In this document: in pieces, positions 9,365 through 21,874 of the stretch | Layout of the letters: each line of letters begins with the position of its first letter | Position numbering within the stretch: position 1 is the first letter of the stretch | DNA from: Salinicola tamaricis | GTDB lineage: Bacteria > Pseudomonadota > Gammaproteobacteria > Pseudomonadales > Halomonadaceae | DNA: 64,000 nucleotides | Reading direction: 5' to 3' | Assembly: GCF_003006155.1 (NCBI RefSeq) | Contig: NZ_CP023559.1 | Location: 1,798,001 to 1,862,000 of the forward strand | The notes under the pieces: generated by a model | Seen by the model: only the letters and a program-made list of their open reading frames with translations | Database searches by the model: none | What the model was told of the DNA's origin: nothing | Translations under genes and position numbers: made by a program

Positions 9365-9832
9365 TTACAGCCGCCGGGTCATGAACACGCTGTAGGGGTC
9401 TTCGACGTAATCGCCGAAGGGCCCGCAGGTCTCGAAGCCGAATGCCGCATAGAGCCTGTGCGCCGGGTCGAAGTGCGCCGCCGAGCCGGTCTCCAGACTC
9501 AGGCGCTCGAACCCCGCCGCCCGCGCTTCCTCGATCAGCCGGGTGAGCAGCGCCCGGCCCACGCCGCGGCGCAGATGGCGTTCAGCGGTGCGCATCGACT
9601 TGAGTTCGGCGTGTGTCGCATCGAGGCGCTTGAAGGCGCCGCAGCCGAGCAGCTCGCCATCTTCCCAGGCGCTATAAAAGTGCACGTCCGGGTGGCGCAG
9701 GGCCGAGAGATCCAGCGCATGCCGGCTCTCCGGCGGGGAGTGGGGCGCGAAGTCCGCCAGGTGGGCTTTAAGTAGCTCGGCGATCTCCGGCCCGCTCAGG
9801 TCGTCTCTTTTGATCTGCATGGGGTGTATCAT
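9365..9832 (-). CDS. GNAT family N-acetyltransferase
   Basis: The 155-residue protein has the GNAT acetyl-CoA site (RRGVGRALLTRLIEEARAAGFERLSLETG) and the late F-YAAFGFETCGPFGDYVEDPYSVFMTRRL motif. The family acetylates small molecules or protein N-termini; the substrate is unknown. The start may be the internal Met at 9820 (MQIKRDDL). The gene is convergent with trmL. Confidence 0.85.
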   Translation of the reverse strand: MIHPMQIKRDDLSGPEIAELLKAHLADFAPHSPPESRHALDLSALRHPDVHFYSAWEDGELLGCGAFKRLDATHAELKSMRTAERHLRRGVGRALLTRLIEEARAAGFERLSLETGSAAHFDPAHRLYAAFGFETCGPFGDYVEDPYSVFMTRRL

Positions 9833-9898
9833 TCCCTGTCTATCGTTCTCATGTCAGCGTTCTGATCTCACCGTTCCTACCTCTGCGATTCTGCCCCC

Positions 9899-11947
<2,049 letters not shown>

Positions 11948-12088
11948 AGGGAATGGCTGCCGAGAGGTCGATAGGGGCTGCCAAAGTTAAATGATGCTTA
12001 TAAGTTAATCGGATTTGTTTAATTGATGGCGTAACTGTTCGGCGATAGCGTGAGGGGGTCCCATACATAACACAACCAAGGACCTCCC

Positions 12089-13044
12089 ATGATTCGCCTC
12101 CGCTCGTCGTTTTCCGTCGCCCTGGTCATGCTGGCCTCCGCCTCACTGGCTCAGGCGGCTGACTATCCCAACAAAACATCGATTACGTCGTGCCTTTCGC
12201 CTCCGGCGGAGCGGTGGATATCACCGGTCGCATGATCGCCGAAGCGGCGCCGGAAGCCTTCGACGGCAAGAAATTCATCGTCAAGAACATGCCGGGTGGC
12301 GGGGCGGTCGTGGGCCAGACCTACGTGAGCTCCGCGCCGGCCGATGGCTATACGCTGCTGGCGATGACCTCGTCGGTGATCAACAACTCGCTGATGAAAG
12401 ACGTCAGCTACGACCTCGACAGCTTCACGCCGCTGGCGCTCTACAACCTCGATCCGGAGGTCATCGTCACCTCGGCCAAGGGTGACCTTCCCGATCTCAA
12501 GGCGTTCCTGGCGGCGGCTTCCCATGGCAGCGTCAGCATCGCCACCCCCGGCAACTCCACCTCCCACCATATCGCCGCCCTCGCGCTGGCCCAGCAGCAG
12601 GGGCTCGATTTCCGCTATGTCCACAATGCCAGCGCTGCCATGCAGCTGCAGCAGCTCATGGGTGGCCACGTGCAGGCGGGCTTCATGTCGCTGGGCGAGG
12701 CGGTGGGGCCGGCCAAGGATGGCAACATCCGTATTCTGGCGGTGATGGACCAGGCCCGCAGTGATCTGGCGCCGGACGTGCCGACCTATCAGGAAGTGAC
12801 CGGCGACGACGTGCAGTGGGGCACCTTCCGTGGCATCGGCGCACCGGCCGGCCTGCCCGACGAGGTCGAAGCCGAGCTCGCCTCGCGTCTGCAGAAGGTG
12901 CTGACCTCTCCCGAGTTCATCGAGCGGATGGCCGCAGCCGGCTACAAGGTGGATTACCGTGATGACGCTGCCTTCCGTCAGTATCTCGACAAGACCGCCA
13001 CCCAGATGGAGCAGGTGATTCCGCTGCTGGAAAGCCAGTCGTGA
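12089..13044 (+). pseudogene. tctC: tripartite tricarboxylate transporter substrate-binding protein (TctC/Bug), frameshifted as sequenced
   Basis: This is a periplasmic solute receptor of a TTT (tricarboxylate-type) uptake system. A signal peptide ends at LAQAADYP. The frame breaks right after it near 12176 in a run of four A; one extra A restores NKNIDYVVPFASGGAVDITGRMIAE. The rest is a full Bug-type receptor (NMPGGGAVVGQTYVSSAPADGYTLLAMTSS...PGNSTSHHIAALAL...AAGYKVDYRD). The gene heads an operon with tctB and tctA and has an AAGGA ribosome site. The ligand cannot be read from the sequence. Confidence 0.88.
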
Positions 13045-13496
13045 GTCGTCATCTGGGAATCTCGGCGCCGGCGCGGGGCTTCGACCTCGCGCTGGCGCTC
13101 CTCTGTGGCGGTCTGGCGGTCGCTGTACTGATCGTCAGCCGAGGCTACCCCGAGTCGGCGGCGGCACTGCCCGAGATCATCGGTTATCTGCTGCTGGCCT
13201 GCGCCGTCGCGCTGGGGTGCTTCCCCGGCAAGCGTGCCGACTTCGAGGCGGTGCGTGGCGCCAGGCTGGTGATGACCCTGGCCCTGGTGATCGCGGCGGT
13301 CGCGCTGATCGAGTGGGTCGGCGCGGATATCGGCCTGTGGGTCCTGTTCGTCGGCTGTGCCTGGATCATGGGCTATCCGCTGGGCGGACGCCTGCTGGTC
13401 ATGGCGCTGGCCCTGGTGGCGCTGATCGGCGCGGTGTTCGGCGGCCTGCTGGGCGTCGCTCTGCCGGGCCCGATCTTCGGCCCGCTGTTCGCCTGA
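13041..13496 (+). CDS. tctB: tripartite tricarboxylate transporter TctB family protein
   Basis: The 151-residue protein has four predicted membrane segments, fitting the small membrane subunit of TTT transporters. Its GTG start overlaps the tctC stop by four bases (GTGA), so translation is probably coupled. It lies between tctC and tctA in the usual order. Confidence 0.88.
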   Translation: MSRHLGISAPARGFDLALALLCGGLAVAVLIVSRGYPESAAALPEIIGYLLLACAVALGCFPGKRADFEAVRGARLVMTLALVIAAVALIEWVGADIGLWVLFVGCAWIMGYPLGGRLLVMALALVALIGAVFGGLLGVALPGPIFGPLFA

Positions 13497-13515
13497 CCCC
13501 ACCGAGGAGCATTCG

Positions 13516-15027
13516 ATGGATTACTCTGCGTTGTGGGCCGCGGGGCTGCATGCGTTCAGCCTGTGGCCGCTGTTGAGTCTGTGTGCGGGCGTGGCGCTGG
13601 GGCTGGTGGTCGGCTCCATTCCCGGGCTCAACGACACCATCACCCTGGCGGTACTGGTGCCGGTGACCTTCGCCATGCCGCCGGACATCGCCTTCCCCCT
13701 GCTGGTGGGGGTCTACTGCTCGGCCTGCTTCGGCGGCTCGTTCCCGGCCATTCTGCTCAAGATCCCCGGCACCGCCTCCTCGGTGCTCACCGCCATCGAT
13801 GGTCATGCCATGGTCAAGCAGGGCAAGGCCGGCATGGCACTGGGGATCGCCACCTACAGCTCGACCTTCGCCGGTACGTTGTCGGCGCTGGTGCTGGTGT
13901 TCTTCGCCCCGCTGCTGGCTCAGTACGCGCTCAAGTTCGGCCCTGCGGAGTACTTCTCGCTGAGTGTGCTGGGGCTATCGACGGTGGTCGGCATGGGCGC
14001 CGGCAATGCCATGAAGAGCGCCTTTGCGTGTCTACTCGGGCTGCTGGTGGCGATGATCGGGATGAGTCCCGAGGCGGGCTTCCCGCGGTTCACCTTCGGC
14101 AGCTTCTGGCTCTTCGAAGGGCTGCCGCTGACGCCGATCCTGATCGGCCTGTTCGGGCTGAGCGTGGTGTTCGAGATGCTCTCCACCCGCGCCGAGACGG
14201 CGGCGGGCGATCGCATCGACCGCACGCCGATCCGCTTCGGTGACATGCTGCTGTCGGCATCGATGATCAAGCGGCTGCTCCCGACCTGGCTGAGCGCCTC
14301 CGCGCTGGGCAATCTGATCGGTATTCTGCCGGGGGCTGGCATGCTGGTCGCGATCTACCTGGCCTACGAGCGGGTGAGACGGCGCTTCGGCGAGCGCTGC
14401 GGCCAGGGCCTGCCGGAGGGCGTGGCCGCTCCGGAAGCCGCCAACAACTCGGTGGTCGCCAGCTCGATGGTGCCGCTGCTGTCGCTGGGCATACCGGGCA
14501 ACTCTACCTCGGCGCTGTTCCTGGGGGCGCTGTTGATCCAGGGGCTGCGTCCCGGGCCCGGGCTATTCGAGGCCAGCCCCGACGTCGCCTATCTGATCGT
14601 GATCTGCTTCGTGATCGCCAACCTGATGATGTTCCCGCTGGGGCTGCTCCTGGCCCGGCTGGTGCCGAATCTGATTCGGGCCATCCCCCAGCCGCTGCTG
14701 GCGGCATCGATCGCCTGTCTATGCCTCACGGGGGCCTATGCCATCGGCAACAGCGTATTCGGGGTGGTGGTAGCCGTCTGTTTCGGCGGCATCGGCTTCG
14801 TGTTCAATCGCCTGCAGGTGCCGCTGTCGCCATTCATCCTGGCGCTGGTGCTGGCGCCGGTGATCGAGCGCGCATTCTTCCAGAGCATGGCGCTGTCGAG
14901 CGGTTCGTTCACCTACTTCGTCACACAGCCGCTGAGCGCCGGCATGCTGCTGTTCACGCTGCTGTTCCTGCTCTGGCCGCTGGGGCGACGCTACATCCGC
15001 CGGCGGCAACAGGCGCTGGCTTCGTGA
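13516..15027 (+). CDS. tctA: tripartite tricarboxylate transporter permease TctA
   Basis: The 503-residue large permease subunit has about 11-12 membrane segments. Family motifs are GLVVGSIPGLNDTITLAVLVPVTF, PGTASSVLTAIDGHAMVKQGKAGMALG and the C-half repeat PGNSTSALFLGALLIQGLRPGP. A GGAG ribosome site precedes the ATG. The stop codon falls in a short tandem repeat. Confidence 0.95.
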   Translation: MDYSALWAAGLHAFSLWPLLSLCAGVALGLVVGSIPGLNDTITLAVLVPVTFAMPPDIAFPLLVGVYCSACFGGSFPAILLKIPGTASSVLTAIDGHAMVKQGKAGMALGIATYSSTFAGTLSALVLVFFAPLLAQYALKFGPAEYFSLSVLGLSTVVGMGAGNAMKSAFACLLGLLVAMIGMSPEAGFPRFTFGSFWLFEGLPLTPILIGLFGLSVVFEMLSTRAETAAGDRIDRTPIRFGDMLLSASMIKRLLPTWLSASALGNLIGILPGAGMLVAIYLAYERVRRRFGERCGQGLPEGVAAPEAANNSVVASSMVPLLSLGIPGNSTSALFLGALLIQGLRPGPGLFEASPDVAYLIVICFVIANLMMFPLGLLLARLVPNLIRAIPQPLLAASIACLCLTGAYAIGNSVFGVVVAVCFGGIGFVFNRLQVPLSPFILALVLAPVIERAFFQSMALSSGSFTYFVTQPLSAGMLLFTLLFLLWPLGRRYIRRRQQALAS

Positions 15028-15063
15028 GGCACTGGCTCTGTGAGGCACTGGCTTTGTGAGACG
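15016..15063. repeat. three 16-bp tandem repeats at the tctA stop codon
   Basis: The unit CTGGCTTYGTGAGGCA occurs three times in a row with one to three changes (15016-15031, 15032-15047, 15048-15063). The first unit contains the tctA stop codon. It probably arose by slippage. Confidence 0.75.
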
Positions 15064-15069
15064 CCGGGG

Positions 15070-15927
15070 TCACGCCCGCCCGCCGATCTGACTGGCGATC
15101 AATTGATAGAGCTTGGTGGCCGCCTCGCTCGGGTTGTCGTCGCGCAGGTAGAGGTAGAAGTTCATGTCCGGCAGCGGCGGCAGGCCCTGACGCTCGCCCA
15201 GTACGCGAAACTCCGGCGTGACCATCTCGACGCTGCGAGCGGTAATGCCGAGCCCCGCGCGCACCCCGGCCTTGATGCCGGCCAGGTTGGGGGCGACGTA
15301 GCTCTCCTTGTAGGCGCGGCCGGCGCGCTGGAGCGCCTCCAGCGCGACGCGGCGGAAAATGCTCGGCTCGTCGGCCAGCACCAGCGGCAGCGGCGCGTCC
15401 TCGTCGAGCTGGTAGTCGCTGGCGGCGAGCCACACCACCGGTGAGCTGCGCAGAAGCAGATGCTCGCGGTCTTCGGCCTGACGTGTGGAGATGGTCAGGT
15501 CCAGTTCGCCGGCGAACAGCATGTCCATCAGGTCGGGGCTGCGGCCGACATGGATCGCCATCGACAGGCGCGGATTGGCACGCGCAAAGCGCTGCAGGAT
15601 GCCGGGGAGTACGGTATCGGCGATATCGGCAGGCGCCCCGATGCGCACCGGACCGCTCAACTCCTGATCGTGCAGCGTCGACCAGAGTTCGTCGTGCAGG
15701 GCCAGCAGCCGCCGGGCGTATTCGGCCAGACGGATACCCGCCGGCGTCAGCTGCTTCTGGCGCCCCTGCTTGAAGAACAGCGACACCTGCAGCTCCTCCT
15801 CCAGACGTCGCATCTGCTGGCTGATCGCCGGCTGCGACTTGTGCACCTTGAGCGCGGCCCGGGCGAAGCTCGACTCGTCGCAGATCGCCACGAAGGTGCG
15901 CAGCAGAGAGAGATCCAGGTGCCGCAT
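15070..15927 (-). CDS. LysR family transcriptional regulator
   Basis: The 285-residue protein has an N-terminal winged helix-turn-helix (LDLSLLRTFVAICDESSFARAALKVHKSQPAISQQMRRLEEEL) and a substrate-binding domain (GPVRIGAPADIADTVLPGIL...). It is divergent from the thiol dioxygenase-rhodanese-metC cluster across a 138-bp region with AT-rich elements. By the usual LysR logic it likely controls that sulfur cluster. It is convergent with tctA. Confidence 0.93.
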   Translation of the reverse strand: MRHLDLSLLRTFVAICDESSFARAALKVHKSQPAISQQMRRLEEELQVSLFFKQGRQKQLTPAGIRLAEYARRLLALHDELWSTLHDQELSGPVRIGAPADIADTVLPGILQRFARANPRLSMAIHVGRSPDLMDMLFAGELDLTISTRQAEDREHLLLRSSPVVWLAASDYQLDEDAPLPLVLADEPSIFRRVALEALQRAGRAYKESYVAPNLAGIKAGVRAGLGITARSVEMVTPEFRVLGERQGLPPLPDMNFYLYLRDDNPSEAATKLYQLIASQIGGRA

Positions 15928-16065
15928 ATTGTTAAGACCTCGTTATGTTTGTGGCCTGAAAGCTTAATATATCGGAGAACTTTAATGCAGTAGTTTGGGG
16001 TTCTCCTACCGGGACGCGCCGCCTGCGACGCGCTCATCGTTTGCCATTACCGAGGAAACCGTGCC

Positions 16066-16668
16066 ATGGCTCCCACTGCTGAAATTCGTCAACAGACCGT
16101 CGAGTCCACGCTGCATCACGTGCGTGACATCATCGAACGCCAGGGTGTCAACCGTGATGCGCTGGCGCAGGTGCTGAAGGCCCTCGAGGGGCTGGCCGCC
16201 CAGCGTGAACTCTGGAACGAGGCGGAGTTCCCGCCGCCGGGGGCCGACGAACGCCAGGCGCGCTATCTGATCGATCAGACCCCCGAGCAGACTTTTGCCC
16301 TGTATCTCAACGTGATGCGCCCGGGTAAGCGGATTCCGCCCCACGATCATACGACCTGGGCCTGCATTGCCGGGGTCGAGGGGGAGGAGCTGAACACGCT
16401 CTATCGGCGGCTCGACGACGGCAGTGTCGACGGCAGGGCCGAAATCGAGGTGGATCGTGAGGTGCGCATCGGTGCCGGTAGCGGCGTGGCCCTGATGCCC
16501 AACGATATCCACTCGGTGCTCATCGAGGGCGAGCAGCCGATCCGCCACCTGCACCTCTATGGTCGCGCGCTGGAAACGCTCACCGAACGTACCACCTTCG
16601 ATGTCGAGGCCGGCACCTGTCGGCTGATGGACATCGGCGTGCAGACGCGCTCGACGGGGGCGCGTTGA
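16066..16668 (+). CDS. cupin thiol dioxygenase (cysteine dioxygenase/3-mercaptopropionate dioxygenase-like)
   Basis: The 200-residue double-stranded beta-helix protein has iron-ligand motifs of the cysteine dioxygenase family: PGKRIPPHDHTTWACIAGVEGEE (His-x-His) and LMPNDIHSV (third His). Such enzymes oxidise a thiol to a sulfinate with O2. The substrate (cysteine, 3-mercaptopropionate or another) is uncertain. The stop overlaps the start of the rhodanese gene (TGATG), so both are probably translated together; with metC they form a sulfur-compound operon. Confidence 0.8.
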   Translation: MAPTAEIRQQTVESTLHHVRDIIERQGVNRDALAQVLKALEGLAAQRELWNEAEFPPPGADERQARYLIDQTPEQTFALYLNVMRPGKRIPPHDHTTWACIAGVEGEELNTLYRRLDDGSVDGRAEIEVDREVRIGAGSGVALMPNDIHSVLIEGEQPIRHLHLYGRALETLTERTTFDVEAGTCRLMDIGVQTRSTGAR

Positions 16669-18230
16669 TGTCGACGATTTCCCCTGCCGCACTCAAGGCA
16701 CGACTCGGCACGGCGGGTGCGGAGCTGGCGTTTCTGGACGTGCGCGAGTTCGGCGAGTACGGCATGTCGCATCCGTTTCACGTCGTCAATCTGCCGCTCA
16801 GCCGGCTGGAGGCGGGTATCACCCGGTTGGTGCCCAGGCTGGCGGCGCCGATCGTGGTGATGGATCGCGCCGACGAAGGTCGGGCCCGCCATGCGCAGCA
16901 GCGTCTGAGCGCCTTGGGGTATCGCGATGTGGCCGTGCTGGCGGGGGGCGTCGAGGGCTGGACCGAGGCCGGATTCGGCTGCTTCGCCGGGGTCAATGTG
17001 GTCAGCAAGACGTTCGGCGAACTGGCCCATGAGCGCTTCCACACGCCCGTCATCGATGCCGAGACGCTGGCCGCGAAGCAGACACGGCACGAGCCGCTGC
17101 ACATCTTCGATGGCCGCCCGCTGACCGAGTACCACAAGATGAACATCCCCGGCAGCGTGTGCTGCCCAATGGCGAGCTGGCCCGGCGACTGCCGGCGCTG
17201 CTCGATGGCGATCGCGAGACGCCGGTGGTGATCAACTGCGCCGGCCGCACGCGTAGTATCGTCGGCGCTCAGACGCTGCGCTGGCTGGGGATCGACAATC
17301 CGGTCTACGCCCTGGAGAACGGGACCCAGGGCTGGCGGCTGGCGGGGCTCGAACTCGAGCACGGCAGCCAACGCCGCTACCCGCGTGGGCGCCTGTCGAT
17401 GAGCGCTGGGCGCAGGCCGCGCAGACCACGGCGACAGCGCACGGGGCGCGGGCGATCGACACCGCTTGCCTCAATGACTGGTTCGCCGACGAGACCCGCA
17501 CCACCTATCTGTTCGACGTGCGCACCGCCGAGGAGTACCACGACGACGGCCATCCCGAGGCGGTTCACGCGCCTGGCGGGCAGCTGATCCAGGCCACCGA
17601 TCACTGGGTCGGTGTCTACCGGGCGCGGATCGTGTTGCTCGATGACGATGCCTGCCGTGCCCCCATGGTGGCGGCATGGCTGGCGCTGATGGGGCACGAG
17701 GTGGCGTGGCTGGAGGGCGGTCGCCGCGGCTGGGGCGAGATCGCGGTGGCGGCGGGGCGCGGGGTGGCGGAAGTGCCCCCCGACGTGCCGACGCTCGAGG
17801 TGGCAGCGGCGCTCGATAGCACCCAACTGCTCGATCTGCAGCCCGGCATGGCCTATCGCCAGGCGCATCTCCCGGTGCCCGCTGGGTCAATCGTGCGCTG
17901 CTGGAGACCCAGCTCGCCGATCTCGACCCCGGTGCACACACCGTGCTGGTGGGTGATGCCGGCGCCGTGGTCTGCTTGCTGCCGGATCTGAAGATGCGCG
18001 GGTTTCACCGCGTGAAGTGGCTGCCGCTGGCGCTCGACGTCTGGCGTAGCCAGGGTATCGACCTGGTCTCGACCCCGGAGAGCCCTGCCGATGCCGAGTG
18101 TATCGACTACCTGTTCTTCGTCCACGACCGTCACGACGGCAATCTGGAAGCGTCACGCCGCTATCTGGCGTGGGAGACCGGCTTGCTGGCACAGCTCGAC
18201 GCCGAAGAGCGCGCCACCTTCGCGATCTGA
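16668..18230 (+). pseudogene. multi-rhodanese-domain protein, frameshifted three times as sequenced
   Basis: The reconstructed protein of about 520 residues contains several rhodanese modules. The first starts ELAFLDVREFGEYGMSHPFHVVNLPLSRLE, the second EPLHIFDGRPLTEYHKMNIPGSVC with the active-site loop VINCAGRTRSIVGAQTLRWLG (Cys present), and the third TYLFDVRTAEEYHDDGHPEAVHAPGGQLIQATDHW. A fourth degenerate module is followed by a tail ending YLAWETGLLAQLDAEERATFAI. Rhodaneses transfer sulfane sulfur. Frames change near 17158, 17390 and 17884, with homology continuing each time. Reading overlaps the dioxygenase stop. Confidence 0.8.
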
Positions 18231-18338
18231 TCCTCCCGGGCGCTCGCCGATGGGTGATCCGGTGGGCGCGGACAGCCAACAACGACACTTGTCTAACGCC
18301 GCCGGCCCGAGCCTCGGCGTGCCGGCAGGGAGCCATGC

Positions 18339-19554
18339 ATGCAGCTGGAAACCGATCTGCTTCATATCGGCCGGCCCCAATCGGGCCGGCCTCCGTCAAT
18401 CCCCCGGTGGTGCGTACCAGCACCGTCACCTTCGACTCGCTTGCCCAGATGCGCGACACCAAGCGTCGCCGCGAACAGGGCGAGCGGCCGTTCAGCTACG
18501 GCCGGCGCGGCACCCCGACCACCTACGCGCTGGAGGATGCCGTCTCGCGCCTCGAGGGCGCCGAACAGACGCTGCTGACGCCCTCCGGTGTGGCCGCGAT
18601 CAACCTGGTGCTGATGACCCTGCCCGGCCCGGCGCTCAGATCATCGTCGCCGATAGCGTCTACCAGCCGCTGCGACGCATCGTCGATGGGTGGTTGCGGC
18701 CCTGGGGCGTACGCGTCGACTACTTCGACGGGCAGCGTCGCGCATCTGCAGTCGCTCCTGACCGACGACACCTGTCTCGTCTACACCGAGGTACCGGGCT
18801 CGCTGGTCTACGAAATGCAGGACCTGCCCGCCCTGGCCGCGCTGACGAGCGCTCGAGAGATACGCTGGTGGTGGACAACACTGGGCTAGCGGTGTGCTGA
18901 TGCAGCCGCTGTCGCTGGGGGCCACGGTGTCGCTGATGGCGGGCACCAAATACGTGGTCGGCCACTCCGACGTGATGATGGGCAGCGTCAGCGCCAATGG
19001 CGAGACCGGCCGGCGACTGCGTGAGATGGCGGTCACGCTGGGTCAGTCACTGAGCAGCGACGACGCCTATCTGGCGCTACGCGGTCTTCGCACGCTGGCT
19101 TGCCGCATGGACGCCCACGGTCGCCATGCCGAGGCGCTCGGCGGCTGGCTCTGCGAGCAGCCGCGGGTCGCCCGGGTACACCAGCCGTGCCGCCCCGAGC
19201 ACCCGGGGCATGCCTGGTGGCAGCGCGATTTTCGGGGCAGCAATGGCCTGCTCACCCTCGAGTTCGAGCGCGAGGTGAGCGAGGCTCAGGTGGATACCCT
19301 GGTGGATAGCCTCGCCTGTTCGGCATCGGCTCATCCTGGGGTGGCTACGAAAGCTGGCGTTGCCATGCAATGTGGCCGCTGCGCGCAGCCTCTCTACCGA
19401 GTGGTCGAGCCGCGGGCCCTGCCTGCGGCTGCATATCGGTCTGGAAGCCGTCGAGGATCTGCAGGCGGATCTGGTCCAGGCCTGGCAGGCCGTTTGCGTT
19501 GAGTCATGGACGGGCCGTGAGTCGCGTCTGCGAATCGCGCCAGCAGGGAAGTGA
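18339..19554 (+). pseudogene. metC: cystathionine beta-lyase (trans-sulfuration PLP enzyme), multiply frameshifted as sequenced
   Basis: The pieces align in order with MetC-type PLP lyases: MQLETDLLHIGR, SVNPPVVRTSTVTFDSLAQM, FSYGRRGTPTTYALEDAVSRLEGAEQTLLTPSGVAAI, DDTCLVYTEVPGSLVYEMQDLPALA, then LMAGTKYVVGHSDVMMGSVSA, where the Lys of TKY is the PLP Schiff-base residue, and a C-terminal HIGLEAVEDLQADL. At least six frame changes are needed (near 18390, 18640, 18732, 18860, 18886 and 19315-19350). The exact end is uncertain. The gene closes the sulfur cluster. It is either a dense patch of sequencing errors or a real pseudogene. Confidence 0.75.
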
Positions 19555-19562
19555 CCGCGCAC

Positions 19563-19591
19563 CAAAAAGGCCTGGCGGATGGGCCAGGCCT
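19563..19591 (-). terminator. rho-independent terminator of the chemoreceptor gene
   Basis: AGGCCTGGC and GCCAGGCCT form a perfect 9-bp stem with a 6-base loop. On the minus strand the hairpin is followed by five T. It lies about 90 bases past the chemoreceptor stop codon. Confidence 0.8.
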
Positions 19592-19682
19592 AAGACTGTC
19601 ACGAGCGAACAGGGTCACGATCGAACGGGTGAATCGGGGCGTTGCCGTCGCCGGCGCGAATTGCGCCGGCGGTGGCAGGTGA

Positions 19683-21362
19683 TCAGAAGGTCGTCCACTC
19701 CTCTTCCTGCGACGGGGCGGGTGCCTTCGGCTTGCCGGGCTTGGCATTCGCCAGCCGGGCCTGGGGGGCGGGCATCGACGGCTGCGGGCGACGCTTGGCT
19801 GATCCGGCGCGGTCTTCCGCCACCTTGAAGAAGGCCATCTCTTCGGACAGCGACTGGGCGTGTGCCTGCAGCTGGCGGCTGGAGGTGCTCGACTGGTCGA
19901 CCAGCCCGGCGTTCTGCTGCGTGGCGGTATCCATCTGCGACACCGCCTGGTTGACCTGGTCGATACCCTGGGACTGCTCGCGGCTGGCCACGGCGATCTC
20001 GCCCATCAGGTCGTTGACCCGCTTGACCCCCTCGACGATCTCGTTGAGCGCGTTGCCGGCGTCGTCCACCAGGCGTGTGCCCGAGCCGACCTTCTCTACG
20101 CTCTCCTTCACCAGCTCCTTGATCTCCTTGGCGGCATCGGCACTGCGCCCGGCCAGGGTGCGAACTTCGCCGGCGACGACCGCGAAACCACGCCCCTGCT
20201 CGCCGGCACGTGCCGCTTCCACCGAGGCGTTGAGCGCCAGTAGGTTGGTCTGGAAGGCGATATTGTCGATCAGCCCGACGATGCTGGAGATGCGCTGGCT
20301 GGAGTCATTGATCTCCGACATCGCCTGCATCGCCTGCTTGGCCACCACGCCGCCCTGCTGGGCGCGCAGGCTGACTTCGTCGACCAGCGTATCGGCCTGG
20401 GAAGAGTTGTCGGCGTTGTGGCGCACGGTGGCGGTGATCTCATCCATCGAGGCGGCGGTCTGCTCGAGACTCGCGGCCTGCTCCTGGGTACGACGGTTGA
20501 GGTCGTCGGTGCCCTGGGCGATCTCGTCGGCTGCCTGCTGTACGGCTTCGGCATTATGGCGCACGGCGGTGACGACCTGGGTCAGCCGCGACTGCATCGT
20601 GGTGAGGTCGCGCAGCATGTCGCCGAACTCATCCTGGCAGGTGACGTCGATATGCGTATCCAGGCGTCCTTCGGAGAGTGACGTGGCCAGTTCGCGCGCC
20701 TTGCCCAGCGGGGTCATGACGCCGCGTATCAGCCACACCGTGAGCAACCCGGCCAGCAGGGTGGCGAGCACGATGCTGCCGATGATCAGTAGACGCAGGT
20801 CGCTGAAGTTTTGTTCCGCAGAGGCGAAGCCGTTGTCGGCCTGGGTGGTATTGGCCTGGATCGCCTGCTTCAGACTCTCCAGAGTGGCGGCATAGCTCTG
20901 CTTCACCGGGCCGTTCATCGCCACGGCGGCGCTGGCTAGATTGCCACCCTTGAGATCGCGCAGCACGTCGTCGATCTGTGACTCCAGCGTCGCACGGTTC
21001 TGCGGGAAGGCCTTGGCGGCTGCCGCTTCGGCACCGTCCTTGACGCTCGTCTGGTCGTAGCGGGTCCAGTTCTCATTGATACGCTGGCGGTTCTCGCTGA
21101 TCTGCTGGCTGATGGCGGGCAGGTCGGCGCTCTGGCCCGAGATCAGCGCCTCACCGATCAGGCCGCGGTTGAGCAGAATATCGGTACGCACCTGGCCCAG
21201 CGTGATGATGGGCAGCAGGTTGTTGGTGTAAGTGCGTTCGACGTGATCACGCTCCTGGCTGGCGCCGTAGAGCCCGATCAGGCCGGTGGCGATCAGCATG
21301 GCGATACACAGGCCCAGGCTCGTCCCGAGCCTGAGTTTGACGCTGCGCTTGAGAAAAGACAT
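19683..21362 (-). CDS. methyl-accepting chemotaxis protein
   Basis: The 559-residue inner-membrane receptor has a first membrane helix ([22 protein letters not shown]), a periplasmic four-helix-bundle-type ligand domain to about residue 185, a second helix ([22 protein letters not shown]), a HAMP linker and a methyl-accepting signalling domain. The conserved hairpin tip reads [28 protein letters not shown]. The C-terminus EEEWTTF resembles the NWETF tether that binds CheR/CheB. The start at 21362 ([13 protein letters not shown]) has an AAGGA site. The ligand is unknown. Confidence 0.95.
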   Translation of the reverse strand: MSFLKRSVKLRLGTSLGLCIAMLIATGLIGLYGASQERDHVERTYTNNLLPIITLGQVRTDILLNRGLIGEALISGQSADLPAISQQISENRQRINENWTRYDQTSVKDGAEAAAAKAFPQNRATLESQIDDVLRDLKGGNLASAAVAMNGPVKQSYAATLESLKQAIQANTTQADNGFASAEQNFSDLRLLIIGSIVLATLLAGLLTVWLIRGVMTPLGKARELATSLSEGRLDTHIDVTCQDEFGDMLRDLTTMQSRLTQVVTAVRHNAEAVQQAADEIAQGTDDLNRRTQEQAASLEQTAASMDEITATVRHNADNSSQADTLVDEVSLRAQQGGVVAKQAMQAMSEINDSSQRISSIVGLIDNIAFQTNLLALNASVEAARAGEQGRGFAVVAGEVRTLAGRSADAAKEIKELVKESVEKVGSGTRLVDDAGNALNEIVEGVKRVNDLMGEIAVASREQSQGIDQVNQAVSQMDTATQQNAGLVDQSSTSSRQLQAHAQSLSEEMAFFKVAEDRAGSAKRRPQPSMPAPQARLANAKPGKPKAPAPSQEEEWTTF

Positions 21363-21641
21363 GGCGGTAGGGTCCTTGGATAGGGGCTCCGCTGCCTGCA
21401 CGCTCGGCTGGGCGGATGGGGGCGTCGAGGGGGCGACGCTCTTTTTCTTTCGTTGCTTGCGTGTTCAGTGGCTATATCGACAGAAAAGGCCGCTAAGTTC
21501 AATTAGTGTTGCTATCGTAACAATTCTTTAGATTTGCGTATGCGGGGGCGGTAAAGCTTGGCCGGTCTGCCGCGGGCGTAAGCCCTGGGCTGGACACTCC
21601 GCAGGCGAGCAGGTAGGATGGCCGCGCCGCAAACGGGCGAA

Positions 21642-21712
21642 CGCAGAACGGCCCAGCGCTTGTTGAACCACCGCTTGTGACAACCTGCACTACGCGCCCT
21701 TAGCTCAGCTGG
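21642..21712 (+). repeat. 71-bp duplicate of the tRNA-Arg 5' region (truncated tRNA copy)
   Basis: This segment matches 21823-21893 with a single mismatch. It contains the promoter-side flank and the first 19 bases of the tRNA (GCGCCCTTAGCTCAGCTGG) and then diverges, so it is a truncated tRNA copy. The intervening DNA (21713-21822) has a GCAAAAGC-TC-GCTTTTGC hairpin at 21727-21744 and no gene. A lost second tRNA in a former tandem array, or an assembly artefact, would both fit. Confidence 0.8.
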
Positions 21713-21874
21713 GCGTAGCCGGAAATGCAAAAGCTCGCTTTTGCCCGGCGAAGCGGACACTGCGATGCAGCGCAGTGGACCGGGCCCGAAGGCGAAGCCG
21801 GAGGGGAGCGTTGCCCGCCGTTCGCAGAACGGCCAAGCGCTTGTTGAACCACCGCTTGTGACAACCTGCACTAC

